From assembly GCF_902150065.1 (NCBI RefSeq), contig NC_043995.1, forward strand, positions 33,506,567 to 33,570,566: DNA of 64,000 nt, read 5' to 3'. Numbering within the stretch: the first letter of the stretch is position 1; the number at the start of each line of letters is the position of its first letter. The notes under the pieces were generated by a model. That model was not told where the DNA came from. It was given only the letters and a program-made list of their open reading frames with translations, and did no database searches. This stretch comes from Myripristis murdjan. Its lineage: Eukaryota > Chordata > Actinopteri > Holocentriformes > Holocentridae. The position numbers and the translations under genes were made by a program. Shown piece by piece: positions 54,138-63,540 of the stretch.

Positions 54138-54815
54138 AACCGTCTCTGGCACAAGCTAATTAATTGCCGCTATGCCGTGATATAATCCATTTTCTTCAAG
54201 CGAATTAGCGATTAGCTTGGCTAGCGATTAGCATACTAATAAACAATAATTTAGTAGCTAAAACGTTGCCATAACAAAAGCAGTATGTATCCATATCCCA
54301 GCAGCATTCAGAAAAAATATGCTGTTAACATTTTACAGATAGGTGCATCGTAACTCAATGAGAGCATGTCGAACTTCTGAACTGTTAGCAGAGCCTATAG
54401 CTACTCGACAATATCAAACAGAACGCACATATTGCCAACATATCCTCAGTCGACATCTATTAAACTATAAACGCCAGTTTAGTTGAAAAACAATTATTAA
54501 ACGATGTTGCCAACATAGGAATGATAACGTTACTTACCCGACAGTGGCACTACTCTCTCCTAATGCTAGCGGAGCGTCCAGCCCCTCGTGCAGACAGGCA
54601 AATCAACACTCTGTAGAGTTCTGCTGCTTCTTCGTAGGTCTACTGGCGGTTGGAAGCACTCTGTAGAGTTGAATTTTTCACTGCAGGTCTGCAGGATTTT
54701 ACACTGACTTTTAACTATACTCTTGGAGTTGATTTACTCTCCATATAGTTGTAAATACTCTGTCTAGGTTAAAATAGGTTTACACTGAAATATTGACACC
54801 CCATTTTTTACTGTG

Positions 54816-55036
54816 TAGGGCTGGATCCCGCAGCCCCTCAGCGCTTTGACGAACCTCTCGATCAGGTTCTCATACGCAGCGTAGTCCCCGCCGTATGTCT
54901 GGTCCAGACCCGCGGTGCAGTACAGGTGGAAGGACAGGTTACTGCCGTCCACCACCAGCCGGCTGTCCCTGAACTGGACGTCCCGGTAGATGTGACTGTT
55001 GTCCTTGATGAGGCTGGTCAAGCCTTGAACCCCCAT
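54816..55036 (-). pseudogene. aste1: aste1 copy 4, exon 1, 5' part (before transposon)
   Basis: MGVQGLTSLIKDNSHIYRDV to RFVKALRGCGIQPY, residues 1-74 with D30 of VVDGSN. Read into the transposon it would add only about 16 foreign residues before a stop. The join with 49532 restores VVLDGG. The gene has a start, the full acidic core across both parts and a weakened ISRE upstream. Confidence 0.9.
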
Positions 55037-55099
55037 CCTGATGTGCGCAACAGAGCTGAAGCGGCACTCTATACACCAGAGTTAAGTTTCTTTTCCTTA

Positions 55100-55113
55100 A
55101 GTTTCACTCTCCT
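55100..55113. promoter_or_regulatory. ISRE-like site, aste1 copy 4 (one mismatch)
   Basis: AGTTTCACTCTCCT: one change (T to C) in the second half-site compared with copies 1-3, at the same distance (64 bp) from the ATG. It probably binds more weakly. Confidence 0.6.
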
Positions 55114-56039
55114 GACCGCACTAATTAAGTCAGGGAGCTGCCAGGACATGATATCTGGATTAGGCTATTAAACTTGTTTTCATTTCCTCATGTCATCGCC
55201 TGTACGTGGGCAGAAATTTGGGTTACTCAATGAGCAATTGTATCTGCCCACTCTGGACTTGTGATGCCTGGTGCTTGGTGCTGGATCTTGCTTCTGACTC
55301 TGAGGGGCCAGATTCATGTATATCTGACTGACGGTGACCAGACGCTGTGCAGTACTGCTGTTTGGTGTATTTACTGACTGTCTGTGGAAAGTGGCAGCGA
55401 CAGGAGGCCTGCGGCTCAGAAACCCTGCAGGACATCAGACTGTGTGACAAACTGTCGGTAAGAGTCACTCCACCAGACCGAGGGATTTTGCTCTACAGAG
55501 TCTGATATGAAAATTATATTAAATCTGATCAGCAAATTAGGGAACAAAATGCCAAAAATAAATACATAGTAAAAAAATAAATAAGGGAAAAAATACCTGG
55601 AAATAAAAAGTATTTTTTAAAAAAGAGAACTAAAACGATAGGCTATATTTAAATGGCCAGATTTCTTGTGTTTAATGCTTGTCAAAGGCATCTGAACAAG
55701 CATCCAGAACATGAATAAAACATTTTCAGAAAATTGGCAAAAAGTAGGCCCAAAAAAAGCACAAAAAATGACAAAATGCAAAAAACGCACTGTCAGAAAT
55801 TTAAATAGGCTATATAATAAAAATAGATATAGCCTATAGTTTTCCACTTTTTTTTTTTTTTTTTTTTTTTTTTTGCCATTTTTCTGTTTTTATTTTATTT
55901 GATAATTAAAAAAAATCTCTTCTTTGAATCAAACATCCGGGTCATTTTCTTGTGTCCTTCTATTAATTTCATATAAATTCCTGGGTCATTTCTTCGTGAA
56001 AAAAATCTTTCACAAGCTTTTAAAACAAACGAAAAAGAT
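55114..56039. other. Copy 4 upstream flank
   Basis: Collinear with 14248-14700 and then with the AT-rich flank seen at 33180-33330 and 36840-37000 (TGTCAAAGGCATCTGAACAA). It carries at 55224-55312 a short remnant of the repeat spread over 41290-43160. Poly-T at 55849-55874. No gene. Confidence 0.65.
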
Positions 56040-56216
56040 CTGACGTCCATTGGGTTTGAAAGGGTTAAATGAAGATGAAACACACAAACACAGGGAGGAA
56101 AGGCAGCCGACGGCGTTTATTGAAGAATATATTAATAAGACAATCAGATGTGAAATTACAACAGCGTTTAAAAGACAGAACCTTGGCGCCCTCTGTTCTA
56201 CTGATGAATGTAGAGC

Positions 56217-56245
<29 letters not shown>
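56040..56245 (-). repeat. Intergenic unit U, copy 6 of 7
   Basis: GCAGCCGACGGCGTTTATTG variant, as in copies 1 and 2, with (CA)n at 56217-56242. Confidence 0.85.
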
Positions 56246-56247
<2 letters not shown>

Positions 56248-56494
56248 TAACAAAACATCCAGGCTCTATGATGGAAACTTTTTCTGAGTTAATATTTTAA
56301 TCTTGTGACGTGGACATGAACACGTGAACTGAAGGTTTTGTCCGAAAACATCCGGCTGGATTATTTAATTTGATAAAGAAAGACATTTTTAAAAAGTCTT
56401 TTGCACAGTTCAGACCACATCATGCAGATTCACGTGTTACTGTGGTTTTATTTCCCTGATGGAGATCCAACAGCTGGGAATGACACGACGTGAA

Positions 56495-56549
<55 letters not shown>

Positions 56550-56869
56550 CATTACAATAATTGGATATGACTTCTGCGAGACTTTGTGTTTACATTTCAT
56601 AGTTTTCATTTTTCATTAATTAATTCCCGTTTCGTGTCTACACGTTAGTTTGGAGGTTGACTCTGAGGTTCAAAACTCTTCGTCTGCGCTTCCACGGATA
56701 TTTATAATAACAAACAATAAAAGCGGAAATTCTTTAAGAAAAAAAAACTGTATTTAGGTACATGAAATTTTCAGAACCTCCATTTCCTCCCGCAGAAACA
56801 CATGTAACCCTCTGAAATCCAAAAATCAAATTACAAGAACATCACCGTGCAACTGCCACAAAATTCCAG

Positions 56870-56900
<31 letters not shown>

Positions 56901-57046
56901 AAAGGCCATCAAATTAGCAATCTTAAAAAGACTCAGAAATATATTTATTACGATTACATACTTGCCATTAAATTACAGGAAAATTACAATCAAAACTCTT
57001 CACATCGTTTTGCAGCGCCGTTCTGCTCATTTCCATGTGATGGCAC
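56246..57046. other. Flank paralogous to 17091-17960
   Basis: Same order of motifs as beyond aste1 copy 1. Contains an (AAT)n microsatellite (56497-56545) and poly-T (56870-56896). No gene. Confidence 0.7.
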
Positions 57047-57292
57047 CATAGGCGGAGTTTGCGGGGGGCAGGGGGGCAGCGTCTGAAATGTGTCACTACA
57101 TTGAGTCAAAAATAGGTCCAATATTTTTTTTTTCCTGTATACATATCTATAAACATTTAAGCAATGCAATAAAATAAGATTATTTTCAGAAATAAATCTG
57201 AATTACATTATGTTTGGTATTGTAATAAATAAAATAATAATTAAAAAAAAAATGTTTGCCCCCCCGCGTGCAAATTTCAAACTCCGCCTATG
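57047..57292. mobile_element. hAT-type MITE, 246 bp
   Basis: Ends CATAGGCGGAGTTTG and CAAACTCCGCCTATG, with GATGGCAC/GATGTCAC (one mismatch) on either side. The paralogous site near 17965 (CATGTGACGTAACTC) is empty, which confirms the insertion. No coding capacity. Confidence 0.88.
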
Positions 57293-57515
57293 GATGTCAC
57301 TCATTTTCTGCTTTTTTGTGCACTAATTTTCATGCTAATTTGTTCATCGCTTTTCCCACACGATGTTTCGGAGGTCAGGTTTCAGAGGTTTAATCTCTAC
57401 ATCTCTATGAACTGAATATCTACCTCACAGATTATCAGATTAATCCAGTCGTGTTGATCGTGTTTGGAGTCGTTAGGCTGAGTCACAGTCATGACTGAAG
57501 GGATGGAAAAATAAT

Positions 57516-57546
<31 letters not shown>

Positions 57547-57708
57547 CAGTACAGGCCAAAAGTTTGGACACACCTTCTTATTCAATGCGTTTTCTTTATT
57601 TTCATGACTATTTACATTGTAGATTCTAACTGAAGGCATCAAAACTATGAATGAACACATGTGGAGTTATGTACTTAACAAAAAAGGTGAAATAACTGAA
57701 AACATGTT

Positions 57709-58305
57709 TTATATTCTAGTTTCTTCAAAATAGCCACCCTTTGCTGTGATTACTGCTTTGCACACTCTTGGCATTCTCTTGATGAGCTTCAAGAGGTAGT
57801 CACCTGAAATGGTTTTCCAACAGTCTTGAAGGAGTTCCCAGAGGTGTTTAGCACTTGTTGGCCCCTTTGCCTTCACTCTGCGGTCCAGCTCACCCCAAAC
57901 CATCTGGATTGGATTCAGGTCCGGTGACTGTGGAGGCCAGGTCATCTGCCGCAGCACTCCATCACTCTCCTTCTTGGTCAAATAGCCCTTACACAGCCTG
58001 GAGGTGTGTTTGGGGTCATTGTCCTGTTGAAAAATAAATGATGGTCCAACTAAACGCAAACCGGATGGGATGGCATGTCGCTGCAGGATGCTGTGGTAGC
58101 CATGCTGGTTCAGTGTGCCTTCAATTTTGAATAAATCCCCAACAGTGTCACCAGCAAAACACCCCCACACCATCACACCTCCTCCTCCATGCTTCACAGT
58201 GGGAACCAGGCATGTGGAATCCATCCGTTCACCTTTTCTGCGTCTCACAAAGACACGGCGGTTGGAACCAAAGATCTCAAATTTGGACTCATCAGACCAA
58301 AGCAC
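57709..58305 (-). pseudogene. Tc1 transposase, catalytic part
   Basis: Reads LWSDESKFEIFGSNRRVFVR (first Asp), GGGGVMVWGCFAG, FQQDNDPKHTSRLCKGYLTK (second Asp) and WPPQSPDLNPIQMVWGELDR. In this family the residue after NPI is the catalytic Glu (NPIE); here it is Gln, from a GAG-to-CAG change, so this copy should be dead for strand transfer. It ends GYFEETRI with TAA at 57709 inside the inverted repeat. The region 58306-58460 continues the protein in this frame (QIAARKPLLRRGNKQ-like) back to a frameshift. Confidence 0.88.
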
Positions 58306-58400
58306 AGATTTCCACTGGTCTAATGTCCATTCCTTGTGTTTCTTGGCCCAAACAAATCTCTTCTGCTTGTTGCCTCTCCTTAGCAGTGGTTTCCTAGCAG

Positions 58401-58760
58401 CTATTTGACCATGAAGGTCTGATTGGCGCAGTCTCCTCTTAACAGTTGTTCTAGAGTAGGTCTGCTGCTAGAACTCTGTGTGGCATTTATCTGGTCTCTG
58501 ATCTGAGCTGCTGTTAACTTGCGATTTCTGAGGCTGGTGACTCTGATGAACTTGTCCTCAGAAGCAGAGGTGACTCTTGGTCTTCCTTTCCTGGGTCGGT
58601 CCTCATGTGTGCCAGTTTCGTTGTAGCGCTTGATGGTTTTTGCGACTCCACTTGGGGACACATTTAAAGTTTTTGCAATTTTCCAGACTGACTGACCTTC
58701 ATTTCTTAAAGTAATGATGGCCACTCATTTTTCTTTAGTTAGCTGATTGGTTCTTGCCAT
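58401..58760 (-). pseudogene. Tc1 transposase, N-terminal paired-like domain
   Basis: The ATG at 58760 starts MARTNQLTKEK and meets a TGA (58727-58725). After it the frame goes on with AIITLRNEGQSVWKIAKTLN, SPSGVAKTIKRYNETG and GRPRVTSASEDKFIRV, the helix-turn-helix DNA-binding region and the GRPR hook. Near 58460 a one-base shift moves the protein to another frame. The copy thus has a stop, a frameshift and the Glu-to-Gln change noted above. Confidence 0.85.
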
Positions 58761-59369
58761 AATATGAATTTTAACAGTTGTCCAATAGGGCTGTCTGCTG
58801 TGTAGTAACCTGACTTCTGCACAACACAACTGATGGTCCCAACCCCATTGATAAAGCAAGAAATTCCACTAATTAACCCTGATAAGGCACACCTGTGAAG
58901 TGAAAACCATTTCAGGTGACTACCTCTTGAAGCTCATGGAGAGAATGCCAAGAGTGTGCAAAGCAGTAATCAGAGCAAAGGGTGGCTATTTTGAAGAAAC
59001 TAGAATATAAAACATGTTTTCAGTTATTTCACCTTTTTTTGTTAAGTACATAACTCCACATGTGTTCATTCATAGTTTTGATTCCTTCAGTTAGAATCTA
59101 CAATCTAAATAGTCATGAAAATAAAGAAAACGCATTGAATGAGAAGGTGTGTCCAAACTTTTGGCCTGTACTGTATATAGTTTTCCACTTTTTTTTTTTT
59201 TTTTGCCATTTTTCTGTTTTTATTCTATTTGATGATTTAAAAAAAATATCTTTTTTGAATCAAACTTCCGGGTCATTTTCTAACCTTTTATTCATTTCAT
59301 ATAAATTCCTGTTTCATTTCTCCGTGAAAAACATCTTTCACAAGCGTTTAAAAGAAAAGAAAAAAATCT

Positions 59370-59550
59370 GACGTCCATCCGGGTTTGAAAGGGTTAAATA
59401 AAGATGAAACACACAAACACAGGGAGGAACGACAGCCGGCGGCGTTTATTGCAGAATATATTCATAAAACAATCAGATGTGAAATTAGAACAGCGTTTAA
59501 AAGACAGAACCTTACGCCCTCTGTTCTACTCATGAATGTAGACACACACA
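59370..59550 (-). repeat. Intergenic unit U, copy 7 of 7
   Basis: GACAGCCGGCGGCGTTTATT variant. It is interrupted in its terminal (CA)n run by the element starting at 59551. No aste1 exon follows to the right within the window. Confidence 0.8.
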
Positions 59551-60253
59551 CACTGTAAAAAATGGCTGTGAAATCTACAGTTATTTTCTGTATTTAACAC
59601 GATATCGGAACTGTGAACAATTTTCACAGTAAAATACTGTGTATTTTACAACAAAAAAGTATTACTGTAGAAATCCACAGTAGTAAAGGCATTGCTGTAA
59701 ACATTACAGTAATAAAACTTTACTGTAAAACAAATCACAATAGACAGTATATAACTGTAAATAGTACAGTAAACTACTTTGTTTTATTTTTTTTCTTACA
59801 CACACACGTGTACATATATACACATATAACACAGATCAAATCTAAACAGGGTTTATTAGTTGGATGTTTTATCAGTATTTTACATTTCCGCCAGTGAAAG
59901 ACATAAATAAAATGAAAACCTATCCAAAGGGTAAGACATAGTAATCCATAGACATAGTAATCCTTTGGTTTAAGGTCATCAAGGTTTTTCTGTTTATGGT
60001 TTACTTGTATTGATGCTCATCCAAGGTTGGCCAACCTTTCTTAGCCTTGTTCATTATGTTCATGTGCTTTCTTGTTTTAAAATTGTGGTTTGTGATATGG
60101 GCTTTCAAGTATTTGCTCAGGTAATGTTGTTTTTAGCATGCTTGGTTTTATTTTCATGTGTATGAACTACTGGTTGTAGTCCTTTAAGACAGGGTCATGT
60201 CACCACTCCTCACCTTTTAAATATACACCTGTGCACTTGATGTTCACACACCC

Positions 60254-60277
60254 CTGATGAAGATGTAATCATTGAAA
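60254..60277 (+). ncRNA. Hammerhead-like ribozyme core
   Basis: CTGATGA (60254-60260), stem II GATG/TAAT loop/CATT with a G-U closing pair, and GAAA (60274-60277), followed by TGTGTTGGGTC. Both catalytic boxes match the hammerhead consensus exactly. Helices I and III could not be closed by eye. It is probably the end of a Penelope-type remnant, as at 16305. Confidence 0.4.
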
Positions 60278-60309
60278 TGTGTTGGGTCTTCCAGTTCGAA
60301 AAGAAGATT

Positions 60310-60504
60310 TTATATATTCACACTCCAGAGTGCCTCGGGACCTCCCTCCATGACTGCAGCACACAATTCAGCAAGACAGTCAGTTTTTCTCCTAACTGGT
60401 TTCTGGACATTTTTCCCTTGAAGAGCACCTGAGTTCATCTGTTCTAAACATTTCAAACATTGATCCTCTGAAGCATTCACCTCCACCCCTTCTTTTCTGT
60501 ACAA
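60310..60504 (-). pseudogene. Unrecognised conserved-looking fragment
   Basis: Minus strand reads GVEVNASEDQCLKCLEQMNS then RRKTDCLAELCAAVMEGGPE, ALWSVNI and stop. The composition looks like real protein rather than random sequence. It may be the C-terminal exon of a transposon gene, in the opposite orientation to the piece at 62742. I cannot name the family. Confidence 0.35.
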
Positions 60505-60509
60505 AGCAA

Positions 60510-61090
60510 GGTTTGTTACATGCCCACTATTGTTTTACCATATAGTTGACTTTATATATTTAGGGCCCTCCCTCTCTGGAAGAGGGCCCTCAAAGTTGGA
60601 CTGGCCAACACCAACATCTCCTTTTTTCCTGTGGACTCTGGTGTGAATAGGCAGGCAATTGGCAGGCACCTGGCACTAATTAGGCCCCTGGTGACTAAAG
60701 TAAAAGTCTGCTTTCAAACCTATGCAGATGGAAAGAGGACGAAAATTCCCACAAAAGTATGCCATTTTTGTTTTCATTTGACCAAGTGTCTGGCCGCTGT
60801 GAAGACTTGTTTAACACTCTTTCAGCCTGATGTGCTGTGCTCTCCCCTCCTCCACTCCTGTGTCACTGCAGCTGCCTGCAGCCTTCCCAACACAAACCCA
60901 CTGTCAGACAGAGAGAGCAGAGACAACTCTCAAACTAAAACTGCCACAGCTCAAAAACAGTACAAGATGGCAAAAACTTGTAATTAAGAGATGTGTAGAT
61001 CAAGGTCTTGTGACACAAACTTTGAATCAGGTCTGCCACTCAAACTGTGTTTGAACGGTGCCACCTCAATCAGGGGTGCGTTTTCTCCAT
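60510..61090 (+). other. Decayed coding-like stretch in the large element
   Basis: A plus-strand frame around 60565-60770 (GLANTNISFFPVDSGVNRQA, IGRHLALIRPLVTKV) reads like the inside of a transposon protein but is not followed by matching sequence. Family not recognised. Confidence 0.3.
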
Positions 61091-61099
61091 TTCTCTCTG

Positions 61100-61106
<7 letters not shown>

Positions 61107-61148
<42 letters not shown>
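61107..61148. repeat. (TG)n microsatellite
   Basis: Perfect TG run. The stretch 61150-61290 after it ends GCGTGAG/GTAAGA, a possible non-coding first exon of the element gene. Confidence 0.9.
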
Positions 61149-61149
<1 letters not shown>

Positions 61150-61610
61150 CGAGCAGCTTGCGCGTGTCGAGTGAGTGCTGTACCAAAATCAGCAACCCAA
61201 CCCACACCTGCTGACAGAACTTCAAGTCAGTGGACGGACGAACGCCGGACAGACTTGTTTTACCTGCCGCCGGTCAAGAAGCGTGAGGTAAGAGACAAAA
61301 CTGATGAGAAATATATATGATAGACCTGTCAAAAGAGCATTGGTGTAATGATGATTTATTTTTTTTGTCGGGAAGTGTAAGCTATTTTAATGATTTCGCG
61401 TGCACACGCTAAATGAGGACGCTCACCGTAAACCTGTTATGCTAAATACTGTGGGAACACCGTGTGCCGTGTTAGCATCTAAAACACCCCTGCAAAGAGT
61501 AACTAGATGTTTTATGGATTGCAAATCAACTTAATGATTTCGTCTTTCGACGGAGCCAAAGCTCAATCAAAATGCGCATTTATGCAGTTGGCAATTCATT
61601 GTCAAGCGTT

Positions 61611-61870
61611 CTACCTTCTCTTGGCGGCCGCCGCGGTGTTCAATTTAGTGTGTAAATGTTGTTTTTCCTCCTCATACTTTTCCAGTATAATACGCTGCTC
61701 CTCCACCGTGCATTTTTCCTTGTCACTCATGTTTGTGATTGGTCTGCTGCCTCAGACTCCGCCCCTTATACGTGCGCGTTCACGGCTCTTGATGAGGCAA
61801 ACCTGGATCGAATGAGCGAGTTGATAACCAGCGTCATGAGACCGGTTATCCCTGATCACCATGGTCTCAA
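61611..61870 (-). mobile_element. Harbinger-like fragment with Myb/SANT-like ORF start, copy 1
   Basis: The ATG at 61730 reads MSDKEKCTVEEQRIILEKYE, EEKQHLHTKLNTAAAAKRR and stops at 61611. The TxEEQxIIxxKYEE...K.NTAAAA pattern is the Myb/SANT-like accessory protein of Harbinger elements, here truncated. Upstream, GGTTATC(C/A)...AACTCGCTCATTCGATCCAG matches the other copy at 63085, in inverted orientation. Confidence 0.6.
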
Positions 61871-62050
61871 TTAGTGTAGGCCACAGGTGTCAAACTCGTG
61901 CCATGGAGGGCCAAGAGGCTGCAGGTTTTCATTCCAACCAAAAACTCCACCAGGTGATTTCACTGATCACCCTACCTCCAAACAGAGAGGCGGGACTAAT
62001 CAGTGAAATCACCTGGTGGATATGTCTGAGCAATCCAGGGAAAACTAAGC
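61871..62050. repeat. GTGCCATGGAGGGCC repeat, copy 1
   Basis: CACAGGTGTCAAACTCGTGC, GCTGCAGGTTTTCATTCCAA, with an inverted pair (CACCAGGTGATTTCACTGAT and its complement ATCAGTGAAATCACCTGGTG). A related, shorter copy is at 62930-63000. A known style of teleost DNA-element repeat. Confidence 0.6.
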
Positions 62051-62741
62051 TTGCTTAGTGATACAGGCCTCTGGTCACAAAGGTAGTCAGGCCTCCACAC
62101 TGACAGAACTGTCCCCAAAAGATCACACAGTCCCTGTTATATATATTTTATTCATTTTTATTTTGCCATATTTTCTATTTTCATATACGTATTTTGAGAG
62201 TGTTGGGCCTGTTGATGAAAGCCGACCTGTTGTTCGAGCCTCAAATAAAACAGTCAGTTGGAATAAATAAGCATCTGTTATTTTTTTCCTGTGATCTCAA
62301 CAGGGAGTTAATGTTTATCTTGCTCAATACTGAGCATATAGCCTGTGTCCAAAATCACTCCCTAACCACTATATAGTGCACTGTATAGTGATTACGCCAT
62401 TTTGTAGGGGTGTCCGAATGTTTACTGATTATTAATGTTGCAGTGTTACTCATTTCATGAAGCACTATTCTTGCAAGTTGTAACTCGGTGTAAGTTGTTA
62501 CTCCATAGTGACATGGGATGTATAAACCATAGACCACACATAAGAAGACTGGCCACGCCCTTTAACTAAATTGTTAAAGAACACGCCATTGAATTTAGGG
62601 GTGTCACACTTCTCCCTATAGAGCTCTACTAAATCAGCTGATGGTGGTGGGAGGGGTTGAAAGAGCTTCAGTAGAGAGTTGATGACAATTGCTCTGCACC
62701 GGTACAAATACTTACCTTTTTTCTTTTGTTTCTCATCATAG
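62051..62741. other. Interior of the large element, no gene seen
   Basis: AT-rich, with a TAAACTTAC-like donor/acceptor-poor sequence. A possible acceptor TTTCTCATCATAG at 62741 precedes the coding remnant that follows. Confidence 0.4.
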
Positions 62742-62925
62742 GTCGGAACCAACATGGTGGAATATTTGGAGCAAGCAGAATCATACAGGTCGTACCTGTT
62801 TGTGCTGCTGCTTGCAGATGGGATGCTGTGCTCTTAGGCCTTTGCTGTGATCTCAAGCAAGGCCATTGAAACTCTCGCTGCTGTGGACACACGTTTCAAA
62901 AGTTTTTATGTGTTTGACTTACACC
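62742..62925 (+). pseudogene. Decayed accessory-protein exon, relative of 50997-51314
   Basis: After a CATCATAG acceptor the plus strand reads VGTNMVEYLEQAESYRSYLF, an in-frame stop, then AFAVISSKAIETLAAVDTRF, KSFYVFDLH. The order (VI...AV/ALDE.F...YVF) matches IVIDKHGLPCKATGSVGALD, ELFKAHYVFG in exon 10 of the gene in the 49535 element. It breaks at a GTGCCATGGAGGGCC repeat (62930). So this element carried the same kind of accessory gene, now dead. Confidence 0.55.
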
Positions 62926-62929
62926 AGGG

Positions 62930-63003
62930 GTCACCAATCATGTGCCATGGAGGGCCGAGAGGCTGCAGGTTTTCATTCCAACCAAGACCTCCACCAGAGG
63001 CCT
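62930..63003. repeat. GTGCCATGGAGGGCC repeat, copy 2
   Basis: GGGGTCACCAATCATGTGCC, GGCTGCAGGTTTTCATTCCA. It interrupts the exon remnant at 62742-62925. Confidence 0.55.
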
Positions 63004-63367
63004 GTACCATAAAGCTGGATTGACATAGTCGGGCTTTCTCTTACTTATCTGGCTTCACTTAACGAGACATCAGCACTCAGGATTTTCGGTACCATAAAGC
63101 CGGTTATCAACTCGCTAATTCAACCCAGGCTTTCCAATCTAGATCTGTGCGCGCTCACATAAAAAGGGCGGAGTTTGCTGCATGCGACCAATCGCAGACA
63201 TGGAAAAATCTACCCGAGTTGCATATGTCACAACCGAGGAGTAGACAATAATCATTAATAAATACGAGGAATATAAATCAATAATCCAGGCAAAAAGCAA
63301 CACAGTTGCAGCTGCCAAAAGCCGCAAGGAATGGTGGCAAAAAGTCGCCGACTGTGTCAATGCGTAA
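63001..63367 (+). mobile_element. Harbinger-like fragment with Myb/SANT-like ORF, copy 2
   Basis: Begins GGCCTGTACCATAAAGCTGG, a Harbinger-style terminus. The ATG at 63200 reads MEKSTRVAYVTTEE, a TAG, then TIIINKYEEYKSIIQAKSNT, VAAAKSRKEWWQKVADCVNA and TAA at 63365-63367. The pattern is the Myb/SANT-like accessory protein's first exon; the internal stop makes it a relic. No transposase follows. Confidence 0.65.
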
Positions 63368-63429
63368 ATTAGTGGGATTATAATATTACTTCCCCACCAT
63401 GACGGCACGAGTAAAACAGACTACAGTAA

Positions 63430-63540
63430 CGTGTGTGCCTGCGATGGACTGGCGACCTGTCCAGGGTGTTTCCTTGCCTTCACCCTATGAGCGCTGGGAT
63501 TGGCTCCAGCACCCCCCCGCGACCCTGTTATGTGTTATTT
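63430..63540 (+). repeat. LINE 3' tail (GATGGACTGGCGACCTGTCC type)
   Basis: GCGATGGACTGGCGACCTGT, then GGATTGGCTCCAGC and CCCGCGACCCTG. This is a very common teleost LINE/SINE tail, often assigned to RTE-like elements. Confidence 0.65.

Larger units (their letters stand above)
49535..54815 (-). mobile_element. 5.3 kb DNA transposon with CACAGTAAAAAA ends and TA duplication
   Basis: Inserted in the Tyr codon of GIQPY in exon 1 of aste1 copy 4. The ends are CACAGTAAAAAACAGAGTGT and, complemented, CACAGTAAAAAATGGGGTGT; TA is repeated at 49533-49534 and 54816-54817. It encodes on the minus strand a ten-exon accessory gene (53864-50997) and a C2H2 transposase-like gene (50977 onwards). Subterminal sequences near both ends are rich in GAGT(T/A)AA...ACTCT motifs. 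CACTA-like termini with a 2-bp TA duplication suggest the CMC or a related superfamily, but I cannot confirm the class. Confidence 0.85.
57547..59173 (-). mobile_element. Tc1-family transposon, 1.6 kb, inactive
   Basis: Starts CAGTACAGGCCAAAAGTTTG and ends with its complement, TA on each side (57545-57546, 59174-59175), inside a (TA)n tract. The inverted repeats are long, about 260 bp (57547-57810 against 58905-59173), and include the 3' end of the transposase gene. The copy is otherwise complete but carries inactivating changes (see the transposase entries). Confidence 0.93.
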
